Positions 8,916 through 18,790 of a DNA stretch of 64,000 nucleotides are shown here, in pieces. The stretch is from contig NZ_JACHWH010000001.1 of assembly GCF_014191255.1 (NCBI RefSeq), positions 1,922,001-1,986,000 on the forward strand, given 5' to 3'. The stretch is from Amycolatopsis bartoniae (lineage in GTDB: Bacteria > Actinomycetota > Actinomycetes > Mycobacteriales > Pseudonocardiaceae). Every line of letters starts with the position of its first letter. Within the stretch, counting starts at the first letter, position 1. The notes beneath the pieces were generated by a model. That model did no database searches. It saw only the letters and a program-made list of their open reading frames with translations, and was not told the DNA's origin. Both the position numbers and the translations under genes were made by a program.

Positions 8916-10217
8916 TCAGTCCTTCCGCCCCAGAACTCCCGCCGAACCGGATCCCACGGGCTCCGAGTCCGCCCCCGCCCCCGCCGCCGGCTTCGGTGAC
9001 ACGACCTCCACCACCCGGGCGGGCCGCCACCCCCGGCGACGGCCGCCGCGAGACAGGCGCGAGACCCGCACCAGCGCGAACGCGAAGATCGCCGCCACCA
9101 TGACACCCGCCACCGCCAGCAGGGGGCCCAGTTCGTCCGGCGCCTGGACGTTCGCCGGCCGCACCGGCGGCGGGGTGACCATCACCTGCGCACCGGCGCC
9201 ACCCTCCTCCGGCAGCACCGTCGTCACCGCCGCCATCAGGTTCACCGTGCCCCAGCCCAGCCCCGGGTCGGGCAGCGCCGCCGCCGGGTGGTTGGCCGTC
9301 GCCTCCAGGCGGTGCTTCACCTGCGCTGCCGTGAGGGTTGGGCGGTACGCGCGCACCAGCGCCGCGGCCGCCGCCACGAACGGGGCCGCGTAACTGGTTC
9401 CGCTGCCCTGCCACTGCCCCGGACCGCCGGGCCCGATGCTCGTCACGTCGACCCCCGGCGCCACCAGCGAAAGGAACGGCCCCGTCTGCGAGAAGTTCGC
9501 GCGCTGCCCGTTCGCGTCCACCGCGCCGACCGCGATGACGCCCGGGTAGGACGCCGGGTACGTCACCGGGTCCCCGTCTTCCGCGCTGTTCGCCGCCGAC
9601 GCCACGACCACCACGTCCCGGCTCGCCGCGTACTGCACGGCCGCCTGCAGATCGGCGTTCGGCACCGTCGTGCTCGCCGAGATGTTGACCACCTGCGCGC
9701 CCGAGTCCACCGCCTGCCGGATACCGCGCGCCATGCTGTCCGCCGTCAGCGCACCGGGCGAGTTGTCGCCGGCCGAGTTGGCGACCCGGATCGGCAGGAT
9801 CGACACGTCCGGCGCGACGCCCGCGAAGCCCGTCCCCGGCGCGCTCGCCGCCGCGATGATCCCGGCGAGGAACGTGCCGTGCCCGTAGCAGTCGCTGTCG
9901 GCGGGACCGTGCGACGACGTCGTGATGTCCACCCCGCGCTGCACGTGCCCCGCCAGCTGCGGCGTGTGCGCGTCCACCCCGGTGTCGACCACCGCGACGG
10001 TGATCCCCCCACCCCGCGTGAGGGGCCAAACCCGTTGCGGCGCGAGTTGTTGCTGCGCCCACGGCACCGAAGTCTCGGTCCCCTGCGGCGGCGGCAGGCA
10101 CGCCTGCTGGTTGTTCGGCAACGGGGTGGCGGTCTGCTGCGCCGCGGCCGGCCCTGCCGACAGCACTCCCAGGAGCAGCACGCTGCCCGTCAACGCGGAA
10201 AGCCGCCGCGCCCTCAT
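8916..10217 (-). CDS. mycP: Mycosin, membrane-anchored subtilisin-like serine protease MycP
   Basis: A 433-residue subtilase of the ESX system. Residues 1-27 are a Sec signal peptide ending AGPAAAQQ. The catalytic triad is Asp78 (VAVVDTGVD), His113 (YGHGTFLAG) and Ser275 (GSGTSYAAPF), with oxyanion Asn210 (VASAANSAEDG). Cys40 and Cys110 could form the disulfide that pins the N-terminal extension to the catalytic domain in mycosins. One transmembrane helix near residues 365-387 and a basic cytoplasmic tail anchor it. Mycosins stabilise the ESX membrane complex and process some substrates. The ATG overlaps the stop of the upstream gene as ATGA, so it is translationally coupled to the ART-like gene. 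Confidence 0.95.
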   Translation of the reverse strand: MRARRLSALTGSVLLLGVLSAGPAAAQQTATPLPNNQQACLPPPQGTETSVPWAQQQLAPQRVWPLTRGGGITVAVVDTGVDAHTPQLAGHVQRGVDITTSSHGPADSDCYGHGTFLAGIIAAASAPGTGFAGVAPDVSILPIRVANSAGDNSPGALTADSMARGIRQAVDSGAQVVNISASTTVPNADLQAAVQYAASRDVVVVASAANSAEDGDPVTYPASYPGVIAVGAVDANGQRANFSQTGPFLSLVAPGVDVTSIGPGGPGQWQGSGTSYAAPFVAAAAALVRAYRPTLTAAQVKHRLEATANHPAAALPDPGLGWGTVNLMAAVTTVLPEEGGAGAQVMVTPPPVRPANVQAPDELGPLLAVAGVMVAAIFAFALVRVSRLSRGGRRRGWRPARVVEVVSPKPAAGAGADSEPVGSGSAGVLGRKD

Positions 10218-12748
10218 CGGGACGCCCCCACGGTGTGCCCGCTCAGCTCTTCCGCGACGTCCGGCTGCCACTCCACCAGCGACGTGGTGAGTCGCGCCGC
10301 CACGTCGGGATCCTCGACGAGCCGCAGCGTCGCCTGCTGCCGCCGCGCCAGCACCTGGTCCAGTTTGGCCAGCACCGCCAGGTCCCGTTCGTCGAGCTCG
10401 GTGTCGGGCTGCTCGCCGGGTGCCAGTTCGCGGAACAACACGGCGACCCGCGGCGCGGCCGGCCCCTCCTCGCCTTCCTCGGTCTCTTCCTCGCCCTCCG
10501 CCGCGGTGCGCACGGCGAGCGCCTTGAACCGCGCCCCGGCGGCGAAGACGACCTCGTTCATCGGCCTGCTGACCATCAGCTCCGACGTGCGCCGCGCCGA
10601 AGCGGGCCAGATCAGCACGTCGAGGTCGGCGCCGGGCACGGTCACGTCGAGATCCATGCTGGCGGTGAGGAAACCGGGCTCGCTGAGCAGCGTCCCGGGA
10701 GTGCTCGCGTGTTCGAGCGACTCGCCCACCTTGCCCTGCCGCAGCACCGCGCGCCGGTGGGTCGGCAGCCGCCGGATACCCGAGACGAGGCACTGCAACT
10801 GCCCGTCCAGCCCGCCCTTCTGCCCGGCGCGCACGGCCCCGTTCAGCTGCGCCGCGCTCGCCTCGCCGCGGCCGAGGTAGAGGCACACCGCGACGTAGTC
10901 CGCCTTGGCGTCGGACGTGTCGCCCTGGCGCATCGACGGCCACGCCGCCAGCGCCGCGTTCACCGTCGCCAGCGCTTCGGAGAACGCGTCTCCCGCGGCG
11001 GCGGCGAAGCGCGCCTGCTCGGCGCTCGTGCTCGGCCGGTCGGCGAGCACGAGCGGCTTCAACGGCTCCTGTTCCCCGGTCGGCTGGGACGGCACGGGTT
11101 CCGGTTCCTCGGCGACCGGAGCCTGCTCGACGGGCTCCTCCTCGGGCACCTCCTCCGCGACCGGTTCGGCCTCGGCCGGCTCCGGCGCGACGGGTTCCGG
11201 TTCGACGGGCGCCGGTGGCGGCACGAACTCGGTGATGTCGGGTTCCGCCGGTGCTTCCTCGACCGCGCGCGGCGGTTCGGACACAGTGGACACCGGCGAG
11301 GTGGACATCATCGCGATCGACGGGGGCGCCGACAGCAGCCGCGGATCGAGGGCCCCGGCCGGTCGCGGCGGAGCCGCCGGTTTCGCGGGAGCCGGAGGCT
11401 GCTGCACGGGAGCCTGCTGCGGCTGCGCCGGAGCCTGCTGCACCCGAGGCTGTACGGGAGCCTGCGGTGCCGGAGCCGAAGGCCGCGCAGGCCCCGAAGC
11501 CACCGAGGGCGCCCGCCCCGCCGGCTGCACCCCCGCCGACATCCGGTGCAGCACCGCCGCCGCCTGCTCGTCCAGCGTGCCTGCCACGCGCACCCGCACC
11601 ACCGCGCGCCGCCCGGGGTCGAGTGCCGCCAGCAGGCGTTCGGTGGCGACCAGGAGCCGCACGCCCACCGGGTCGCCGGCGTTGCCGAGCTGCAGCGTCC
11701 AGCCCGTCGGGTCGAACGGCGCCACCTCGGCCGCGCACTCCGCCGATGCCGCGCGCAGCACCAGCCCGGACGGCACGACGTCGGCGAACACCGCCGTGTC
11801 CCCGTCGCCGAGGCGGTAGCTCCGCGGGCCGCTGCGCGTCCAGCCCGCCGGCGGCGGCGCGATGTCCAGCACGTGCTGGTCCCCGCCTCCGGCGGTCTGC
11901 CGCAGCACGGTCGGGAACGGCTGGAACAGGCTCTTGCCCTCCGCCGTCAGGACGCAGGACGGCACCGGCCCCAGCGGCACCCCACTGGCGAACCGCACGT
12001 CCCGCCCGGTCCGCAGCGCCAGCTCGGCCTGCCAGATGTGGTCCGTGACCTCGGCCGTCATCGGCACGAGCAACGGGTCGCCGTCCGCCAGCCGGTTCAG
12101 CACCGTGGCGATCGAAGCCGGAGAAGGGGTCGCATCCCCGCCACCGACCACGACCTTCGGAAAACGCCCGTCGAAGGGCACCGAGAACGCGACGTCCGCG
12201 CGGTCGACCGCCGGTGCGCCCACCGTCCGCGCGTAAAGCCCGGCGGGGACCGGATCCACGACCGTGGTCGCGTCGACCGTCACCGTGGTCCGCGGCACGA
12301 GGGCTTCCCAGCGCGGCGACGGGCAGCGCAGCCCGGCGAAACCGGCGGGACCGTCGGCGCGGAACCGCCACCAGCCCGTACCCCCGGTGCCGTGCCCGGC
12401 GTAGCGTCCGGCTTCCGGGTCGAGGAACGGCCCGTCGGGAGCGACGACGTCGAGTTCGAGTTCCTTGGCCAGCAACTGGGCGCCGGCGGGGTCACCGGCC
12501 AGTCCGGGCAGCCCGATCCACACCGACTCGACGCCGTCCGGCAGCTCGCCCAGCAGGGTCGGCAGGGCAGCGAGGAACGCGGGCACCTGCCGGGCCCGCT
12601 CGGAGATCGAGACGATCAGCTGTCCGGGGACGGCGGGGCCGTCCGGCACCCGGGACGGGGGCTCCTCACGATGGCGAACCAGCAGCTGGGTTGCTCCGGG
12701 TTCGGCGACCAGGACGTCCAGCGCCTGGCGTGCCGCATTCCGATTCAT
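10214..12748 (-). CDS. ESX-locus protein with a C-terminal ADP-ribosyltransferase-like domain
   Basis: An 844-residue protein without signal peptide or membrane segment. The N-terminal 400 residues are a globular alpha/beta region I do not recognise. Residues about 410-590 are a low-complexity Pro/Ala/Gln linker that becomes acidic (Glu/Pro repeats). The C-terminal 230 residues show an ART-like order: RRAVLRQGK near residue 700 in the place of the Arg motif, GTLLSEPGFLTAS in place of the F-x-S-T-S strand, and MNEVVFAAGARFKAL in place of the E-x-E turn. The second Glu is present but the first position of E-x-E is Met, so transferase activity is doubtful. It overlaps mycP by four bases and lies downstream of the EccA-like gene, so it is co-expressed with the ESX machinery. 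Function unknown. Confidence 0.75.
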   Translation of the reverse strand: MNRNAARQALDVLVAEPGATQLLVRHREEPPSRVPDGPAVPGQLIVSISERARQVPAFLAALPTLLGELPDGVESVWIGLPGLAGDPAGAQLLAKELELDVVAPDGPFLDPEAGRYAGHGTGGTGWWRFRADGPAGFAGLRCPSPRWEALVPRTTVTVDATTVVDPVPAGLYARTVGAPAVDRADVAFSVPFDGRFPKVVVGGGDATPSPASIATVLNRLADGDPLLVPMTAEVTDHIWQAELALRTGRDVRFASGVPLGPVPSCVLTAEGKSLFQPFPTVLRQTAGGGDQHVLDIAPPPAGWTRSGPRSYRLGDGDTAVFADVVPSGLVLRAASAECAAEVAPFDPTGWTLQLGNAGDPVGVRLLVATERLLAALDPGRRAVVRVRVAGTLDEQAAAVLHRMSAGVQPAGRAPSVASGPARPSAPAPQAPVQPRVQQAPAQPQQAPVQQPPAPAKPAAPPRPAGALDPRLLSAPPSIAMMSTSPVSTVSEPPRAVEEAPAEPDITEFVPPPAPVEPEPVAPEPAEAEPVAEEVPEEEPVEQAPVAEEPEPVPSQPTGEQEPLKPLVLADRPSTSAEQARFAAAAGDAFSEALATVNAALAAWPSMRQGDTSDAKADYVAVCLYLGRGEASAAQLNGAVRAGQKGGLDGQLQCLVSGIRRLPTHRRAVLRQGKVGESLEHASTPGTLLSEPGFLTASMDLDVTVPGADLDVLIWPASARRTSELMVSRPMNEVVFAAGARFKALAVRTAAEGEEETEEGEEGPAAPRVAVLFRELAPGEQPDTELDERDLAVLAKLDQVLARRQQATLRLVEDPDVAARLTTSLVEWQPDVAEELSGHTVGASR

Positions 12749-12795
12749 TCTCACTCCCGCCGTCAAGCACGCTCGGCGACCAGCACCGTTCCTCG

Positions 12796-15186
12796 TCAAC
12801 CATTGAGCTGGAGGTCTTCGACGGTGAGCAGGGTGAGGTCGGCGGCGTCGGCCGTGGCGGCCATCGCCAGCCTCGACGCCTGCCGGTCGGTCATCCGCTC
12901 GAACACCCGTCGCGCGGTACGCCCGTTGCCGAACGTGCCGTCCTTCGGAATCTCCTCGAAGTACTGCAGCAAAGCGTCCGCGGCGTCCTCGTCGAGCCGG
13001 TAGTCGTGCTTGGCGCACTGCGAACGCACGATGGTCACCAGCTCGTCCGCGGTGTAGTTGGCGAACTCGATGGTGCGGCTGAAGCGGGACTCCATGCCGG
13101 GGTTGGACTCGAGGAACTGCTTCATCTCCTTCGAGTACCCGGCGGCGATCACCACGACGTCGTCGCGGTGGTCCTCCATCAGCTTCACGAGCGTGTCGAT
13201 CGCTTCGCGGCCGAAGTCGGGGCCGGTGCCGCCCTGCCCGGTGCTGAGCGTGTACGCCTCGTCGATGAACAGGACCCCGCCCAGCGCCGTGTTGAACGCC
13301 TCGGTGGTCTTGATCGCCGTGCCACCGATGATCTGCGCGACGAGGTCCGCCCGCGCCACCTCGACCAGGTGTCCCTTCCGCAGCACGCCCAGCTGCGCCA
13401 GGATCTGCCCGTAGAGGCGCGCGACGGTGGTCTTGCCGGTGCCCGGAGCGCCGGCGAACACAAGGTGCCGCGCCATCGGCGGGGCGGACAGCCCGGCGTC
13501 CTGCCTGCGCTTGGCCATCTTGTTGAGGTTGATCAGCGAGGTCACCTCGGCCTTCACACCCGCGAGGCCGACCAGGTTCTGCAGCTCCACCAACGGGTCG
13601 GACGCCAGCACCGGCCGCTGCGCGGGCTCCTCCGGCGCGGGCGCCGGGGCGGCCGCCGCGGTGCCGTAGGCGTCGGGCGCGAGGTTGCCCTGGGTGATCA
13701 GGTCCAGCACCTCGATCGCGGCGCCGGGACGCGTCTGGCGCACCCCGCTGCCGCGGTTGTCGCGCACGGTGCAGCCCGCCACGCGCACGGATTCCTCGGT
13801 GTCCAACCGGATCCCGTCGGCCGAGCCACCGGAGAACTCCGACTCGCTGACCGAACCGGACGCGCCTTCGTCGAACAGGCAGCCCATTCCCGTGCTGCCC
13901 TGCACGCGGCAGCGCACCAGCGACAGGTCGGCACCGGAACCGGCGTACACGCCGTCCGCGCCCGCCCGGTCGATCGCGCCGTCGGCGAGTGCCAGCGCCG
14001 CCCCGACCACGCTGACCCCGGCGCCTGCGGGCTTGCGCAAACTCAGCCCGGTCACCGAGGGCCGGGCGGAACCGGTGACCGAAAGGCCCACGCCGCCACC
14101 GCCGTCGATCTCGACGTTCTCCAGCGTGCCGCGCGCGCCGCCGTCGACCTCGACCGCCGCGCCGTCGCAGCCCATCACCCGCAGCCGGCGGAAGAGGGGG
14201 TCCGCGCCGTCCTCGATCCGGACGCCGGAGGTGCAGCCGGACACGGTGACCGCGTCGAACTCCGTGACGCTGCGCTGGGTCACCGCCACGCCGATACCGT
14301 CCACATCGGACACCGAGCAGCCGGAGACGGTGCCGGACGCGCGGCCCGCGAAGTGCATCCCGCGGCCGCGGGTGCCGGACACCGAACAGCTCCGCAGCAC
14401 GGGAGCGGAACCTTCGGCGACGAACACGCCTTCGGCGCCGGCCCCGGAGACCGAGCAGTCCTCCAGCACGACCTGCCCGCTGGTGGCGAGATAGAAGCCG
14501 ACAGCGTCCACATTGGACACCGTCAGTCGCGTCGCGGTCATCCCCGCCTGCTGTTCCACCGCCACGGCGGGCTTTCCGGCACCGGAGATGGTGGTGTCCT
14601 CGACGGTGAGCCGCCCGTCGCCGTTGAGGCAGATCCCGTTGCCCGCGGCGGTGGTCACCGAGCAGGCCCGCGCCCGCAGCACCCCGGCCTCGGCGACGAC
14701 GATGCCCGACGTGCCCAGGTCGCCCATCCGGCAGGCGTCGAGCACGCCGCCGACGGGCGAGGTCACCACGACACCGGCGCCGACCGGGTTGCGGACCTCG
14801 CACTCCCGCATCAGCACGCTGCCCTGGTCGCGGACGAACACCGTGGACCAGGCCGACGCCTGCAGCAGGCATTCGGTGATCGCGAGCTGACCGCGGACGA
14901 CGACCACGGCCGGGCTGTCGGCGTCGGTCGCGCTGACCGTGATGCCCGACAGCGCGGCGGACTCGCTGTCCACGATGACGGTGACGCCGTTGTCTGCGAC
15001 GACCTGGACCGTGCCGGGCCCGTCCTCCGCGGTGATCGTCACCGCCTTGGTGACCACCAGGTTCTCGGTGTACCGGCCGGGTCCGACGAGAATCACGGCA
15101 CCGTCGCGGGCGTCGGCGACCGCGTCACCGATGCTGCGGTACCCCTGGCCCGGCGCCTGGGAGACCACGACCACGTTCTGACTCAC
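12796..15186 (-). CDS. Right-handed beta-helix protein fused to an EccA-like AAA+ ATPase
   Basis: A 796-residue two-part protein. Residues about 1-500 are tandem parallel beta-helix coils (repeated pattern V-x-x-C-x-V/I-x-x-x-G with many GVxV steps), the fold of pectate-lyase and NosD-type proteins. Residues about 540-796 are a CbbX/EccA-type AAA+ module: Walker A GAPGTGKTT near residue 578, Walker B GVLFIDEAYTL, and the sensor arginine region RTARRVFERMTDRQ. EccA in mycobacteria frees ESX substrates from their chaperones; here the beta-helix replaces the usual TPR N-terminus. The GTG at 15186 is chosen because GGAGGAG lies 8 bases upstream. It sits 37 bases after the LAL regulator gene in the same operon. 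Confidence 0.88.
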   Translation of the reverse strand: MSQNVVVVSQAPGQGYRSIGDAVADARDGAVILVGPGRYTENLVVTKAVTITAEDGPGTVQVVADNGVTVIVDSESAALSGITVSATDADSPAVVVVRGQLAITECLLQASAWSTVFVRDQGSVLMRECEVRNPVGAGVVVTSPVGGVLDACRMGDLGTSGIVVAEAGVLRARACSVTTAAGNGICLNGDGRLTVEDTTISGAGKPAVAVEQQAGMTATRLTVSNVDAVGFYLATSGQVVLEDCSVSGAGAEGVFVAEGSAPVLRSCSVSGTRGRGMHFAGRASGTVSGCSVSDVDGIGVAVTQRSVTEFDAVTVSGCTSGVRIEDGADPLFRRLRVMGCDGAAVEVDGGARGTLENVEIDGGGGVGLSVTGSARPSVTGLSLRKPAGAGVSVVGAALALADGAIDRAGADGVYAGSGADLSLVRCRVQGSTGMGCLFDEGASGSVSESEFSGGSADGIRLDTEESVRVAGCTVRDNRGSGVRQTRPGAAIEVLDLITQGNLAPDAYGTAAAAPAPAPEEPAQRPVLASDPLVELQNLVGLAGVKAEVTSLINLNKMAKRRQDAGLSAPPMARHLVFAGAPGTGKTTVARLYGQILAQLGVLRKGHLVEVARADLVAQIIGGTAIKTTEAFNTALGGVLFIDEAYTLSTGQGGTGPDFGREAIDTLVKLMEDHRDDVVVIAAGYSKEMKQFLESNPGMESRFSRTIEFANYTADELVTIVRSQCAKHDYRLDEDAADALLQYFEEIPKDGTFGNGRTARRVFERMTDRQASRLAMAATADAADLTLLTVEDLQLNG

Positions 15187-15223
15187 GTTCCCGGCTCCTC
15201 CGTGCTGACTTCGCCCACGACTG

Positions 15224-17878
15224 TCATGCCCCGATCGACTCCAGCTTCCCACCCAGGTCGGAGGTGGCGAGACCGTGCCTGGTCCGGCAGCCGGCCTTCG
15301 CGAACAACCTGGTGAGGTGCTTCTCGACCGTCTTGGCGCTCATCCGCAGCGCGACCGCGATCTGGCGGTTCGTCTTGCCCTGCCGGATGAGCTCGATGAT
15401 CTGCAGGTCCAGTCCGGACAGCTCGGCGCGCCGGTCGCGGCGCAGCGGCGCCACCCCGCAGCGCTTCATCGAGTACCGGGTCCTGGCGGTCAGCCGGGTG
15501 GCTCCGATGGCGCTCGCGAGCTGGTACGCCTCCTCCAGCCAGGGCCGCGGTTCACCGGCGATGCGCCCGACCATCTGGCACGCGATCGTCAGGTCCAGCT
15601 GTTCGCCGCGTTCGCGCACGAGCCGCTCGGCCGCGCGGATGGACACCGGGTCCCCCTCCACGAAACCGCGGACCAGCAACGCGGTTTCGGCGGACCGGCC
15701 CCGCCCGCGCCGGTCGTAGCGGCTGTCGACCTCGGCGAGGATGCGCCGGGCCGCGTGGTTCCGGCCGGACTCCATGGCGATCGACGCCAGCCGCACGAGC
15801 AGCCGGGCGGCGCCGGGCTCGTCGACGCTTTCGGCGTGCACGCGGTAGGAGTTCCAGCCCTCCTCGAAGGCGCCGTCGACGTCTCCGGTGTGGTAGCGGA
15901 ACCCGATCGACACCCAGGCCCGCAACGCCGGGAACACCCCGTCGTCCGGCACGGCGTCCAGCCAGTCCCGCGCCTGCCGGTCCTCCCCGCGCCACCAGCA
16001 CATCTCGGCGGCGAGCAGGCGGGCGCACCGCAGCGCGAGGTCGTCGGCGCCCGGCGTGAGCCCCAGCTCGCGCGCGGCGCTGAGCGCGCTCGCCCAGTCC
16101 CCGTCGGTGTAGCCGCGGAACACGCGGTGGTAGATCGCGACGGGTCCTTCGGTGGGCGCGCGGTAGTCGGACCCGAGCACGGACTCGAAGACGGGCACCA
16201 GGTCGCGGTGGGCGCAGCCGGCTTCGACGCGCGCGGCCGACGGCCTGGGCTGGCGGGTGCGGCCGTCGAGGGCGGTGGGGGACGACCAGTGGTGCAGCCA
16301 GGTCGGCGCGAAGGCGGCCGCGACCTGGTCGAGGACGACCGGCTCGCCTGCGAACCAGCTGTCGGCGAAGGCCAGCGGGCCGTCCGGTTCGGCCGGCACG
16401 AGCGCGTCCCGGACGAACGCGGGCACCGGCTGTCCACAATGGATGGCGGAGAGCGCGGCCGCGGCGGACAGCTCGGCGCGGGCCTGGTCGTCGAAGGCCG
16501 CTTCGGCACCGGCGCGCTCGACCACCTCGGCGACGAACGCGGCGAGCCGCGCGTACCCGGCGGTGTGCACGAGCAGGCGCACGACTTCGGACTGCAGGCG
16601 CGAACGGACGGTGCCGGCTTCGCTGTGCCACCACGCGGCGTACCGGTACTCGATGTGCCGGGCGGGCTCCACGTGGATCTCGTCGTCGCGCAGCAACGCG
16701 GCCAGCTCGGGCCGGGCGGGCAGCGAGCGGCCCGCGGCGGCGACGTGCCCGGCGAGCACCGACTGGTTGCGGCCGCAGTGCTTCGCGGTGTCGAGCAGCT
16801 GGTCGGCCATCGCCCGGTGCAGCCCGCGGACCACGTCCTCGCCCGCCTGCTCGGTCACCGCGGTGCCGAGCGCGGGGCAGCGGCACCGCAGCCGCCCGGT
16901 CACATCGCTGTCGAGCACCCCGGCGAGCACGAGGCCGTCGATGGCGTGGCCGTAGTCGAGCGCCGGGAGGCCGGTCGCGTCGGCGAGCACCGGCACGTCG
17001 TCGACGCCGAACCCGGCGCCGCTCGCGCTGAGGATCACGAGGTTGCGGCCGAGCTCGCCGTACCCGGCGACGGCGGTGAGCAGTTCGTGCCCGGCGGGCA
17101 GGCCGATCGGCGCGCCCGGGTCCCGCAGGCACAGGTGGCCGCCGAGCACGACGAGCCTGCCCTGGCTACGCAATTCGGCCAAAGTGGACACCAGCGTGCC
17201 GGGGTTGCGGTAGAGGGGGCCGAGGCTGTCCTGCAGCGCGCGGCGCGCCGCGTCGTCCACCGGCTCGTGCGCGACCCGCTTGAGCAGGCTGCCGAGGTCC
17301 TCGTCGGCCAGCGGCCCCAGCTCGATCACCCGGTCGGCCAGCGCGCACAGTTCCGGCTGCTGCCCGAGCATCTCGCTGGTGCACGACGCGACGACGTAGT
17401 GCCCGGCGCGGTGCACCGGCGCGAGCGCGAGCATGGGCTGGGGGATGCGGTCGGCGTCGTCGACCACCAGCGCGACCGGCCGGTGCGCGCCAATCCGGCC
17501 GAACAGCGTGCCGAGCGCGCTGAGCAGGCAGAACTTCTGCCACGGCGAGTCGTAGCTCTCCGCGGTGCACAGCCTGCTGACGAGATCGATGGACTCGACC
17601 ACCCGCGGGTCCGCGCCGATCTGCTCGAACTGCTCGCGAATCGCCCCGAGCAGGGCCTGCGCGCCGAAGAGGTCCCAGTCCGGGCACTCGGCCGTGCGCG
17701 TCACCTCCAGCACCACGAAGCCGCTTTCCCGCAGTTCGCGGCAGGTCCGCGCGAGCAGGGTGGTCTTGCCGCTGCCGGTGGCACCGCAGACGACCGTCAG
17801 CGCCGGACGCCTGCCGTCCCACCGCAGGGCTTCCAGCTCGGCCTGCCTGCCCGCCGGCTCAGTGCGCTGCCGCGCCAT
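15224..17878 (-). CDS. LAL-type LuxR regulator with N-terminal AAA ATPase
   Basis: An 884-residue large ATP-binding LuxR (LAL) regulator. Walker A GATGSGKTTLLAR is near residues 34-46 and the Walker B region VALVVDDADRI follows. A long alpha-helical, TPR-like middle fills residues 300-800, and the C-terminal HTH is LSGLDLQIIELIRQGKTNRQIA...MSAKTVEKHLTRLF, a GerE-type DNA-binding domain. Such proteins act as ligand- or partner-responsive activators. It is the gene upstream of the EccA-like, ART-like and mycP genes with spacings of 37, 47 and -4 bases, so it is probably made with the proteins it regulates. The ATG at 17878 is favoured over longer frames because the P-loop domain normally begins about 30 residues in. 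Confidence 0.88.
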   Translation of the reverse strand: MARQRTEPAGRQAELEALRWDGRRPALTVVCGATGSGKTTLLARTCRELRESGFVVLEVTRTAECPDWDLFGAQALLGAIREQFEQIGADPRVVESIDLVSRLCTAESYDSPWQKFCLLSALGTLFGRIGAHRPVALVVDDADRIPQPMLALAPVHRAGHYVVASCTSEMLGQQPELCALADRVIELGPLADEDLGSLLKRVAHEPVDDAARRALQDSLGPLYRNPGTLVSTLAELRSQGRLVVLGGHLCLRDPGAPIGLPAGHELLTAVAGYGELGRNLVILSASGAGFGVDDVPVLADATGLPALDYGHAIDGLVLAGVLDSDVTGRLRCRCPALGTAVTEQAGEDVVRGLHRAMADQLLDTAKHCGRNQSVLAGHVAAAGRSLPARPELAALLRDDEIHVEPARHIEYRYAAWWHSEAGTVRSRLQSEVVRLLVHTAGYARLAAFVAEVVERAGAEAAFDDQARAELSAAAALSAIHCGQPVPAFVRDALVPAEPDGPLAFADSWFAGEPVVLDQVAAAFAPTWLHHWSSPTALDGRTRQPRPSAARVEAGCAHRDLVPVFESVLGSDYRAPTEGPVAIYHRVFRGYTDGDWASALSAARELGLTPGADDLALRCARLLAAEMCWWRGEDRQARDWLDAVPDDGVFPALRAWVSIGFRYHTGDVDGAFEEGWNSYRVHAESVDEPGAARLLVRLASIAMESGRNHAARRILAEVDSRYDRRGRGRSAETALLVRGFVEGDPVSIRAAERLVRERGEQLDLTIACQMVGRIAGEPRPWLEEAYQLASAIGATRLTARTRYSMKRCGVAPLRRDRRAELSGLDLQIIELIRQGKTNRQIAVALRMSAKTVEKHLTRLFAKAGCRTRHGLATSDLGGKLESIGA

Positions 17879-18063
17879 GTCGGACCGTCCTTCCCAGCGC
17901 GGGGTCCCGAGGGAGGCGCGATCGTAGTGAACAACCCACCAACCAGAGACTCCCGCGGCCGAAGTTAACAGCCCCGCGGGCACGGAACGGAGCGAGCCGG
18001 ACAAACGACCAGAGGGGTGTGCACGAAATACTCCGGTGTGGAACGGACCCCTGTTTCCGGACG

Positions 18064-18690
18064 TCAGACCAGGTCGGCCTGGGTCAGGACGGCGGCGAGG
18101 CAGCGCTCGATGCTGGTGGGGTCGGCGGGTTCGACGTCCAGCGTGGACCCGTTGCGCGACAGCAGGTAGCGGCCCTCGTCGGTGTCGAGCCAGCACACCG
18201 GGGAGTCCAGCCGCCGGTCGGGCGCGGAGACCCCGAACCGGCCGCCGATGCGCGGGTTCTCGCCCGGCGTCCCGGGGCACTCCAGGGGCAGCACCCCGGC
18301 GACGGCCACGGCCAGGTCGGCCGGCGGGATCGCGGTGAGCCACAGCTCCCCGCCCGCGAGCACGGCGAGCACGCCCGTGCCCCGGCCCGCCGCCGCGAGC
18401 GCCCGCACGGGATAACCGATGTCGCCCACCACGTCGACCGCGGTGTGGTGCTCGGCGAGCAGGCCCAGCAGGTCCGCCAGCCGCGCGTCGACGACCTTCC
18501 CGCGCACGAGACCACGCTCGGCCAGCCCCCGGTAGACCTCCTCGGTGAACCACTCGCGCTGGCCGGGAGTGGGTGGCACCTCAAGCGGATAGGGCATCGA
18601 CCCGAGGTCCAGCGCGCGCCAGAGCACGTCGAACTCGTCGCACGACAGGACGAAGTCGGGGGCGGCCGGCTTCGCGTCGCTGGAACCCAA
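18064..18690 (-). CDS. EspG-family ESX secretion chaperone
   Basis: A 208-residue cytosolic protein matching the EspG family. It opens with LSCDEFDVLWRALDLGSMPYPLEVP, the typical EspG N-terminal motif, and is built of two related alpha/beta halves. EspG proteins bind the helical tip of PE/PPE-type substrates and keep them soluble before export. The start is a TTG at 18690 with GGGAGA 6 bases upstream. It is the first gene of the minus-strand run towards mycP, 185 bases before the LAL gene. No PE/PPE protein is visible here, so its client must be elsewhere or be non-canonical. Confidence 0.85.
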   Translation of the reverse strand: MGSSDAKPAAPDFVLSCDEFDVLWRALDLGSMPYPLEVPPTPGQREWFTEEVYRGLAERGLVRGKVVDARLADLLGLLAEHHTAVDVVGDIGYPVRALAAAGRGTGVLAVLAGGELWLTAIPPADLAVAVAGVLPLECPGTPGENPRIGGRFGVSAPDRRLDSPVCWLDTDEGRYLLSRNGSTLDVEPADPTSIERCLAAVLTQADLV

Positions 18691-18790
18691 GAAAGTCTCC
18701 CGGTCAAGTTTCGCGGCAATACGATTCAGTGAACACCGCCGCGCGCTCCTTCGGGCGCACCTTGCCCCATCGGCCAGGGCCGCTTTCCCG

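Noticed and set aside
10235..15315. Long plus-strand frames of 922 and 1033 codons
   Set aside because: They lie opposite the ART-like and beta-helix/AAA+ genes and encode Arg/His/Gly-rich sequence with no domains.
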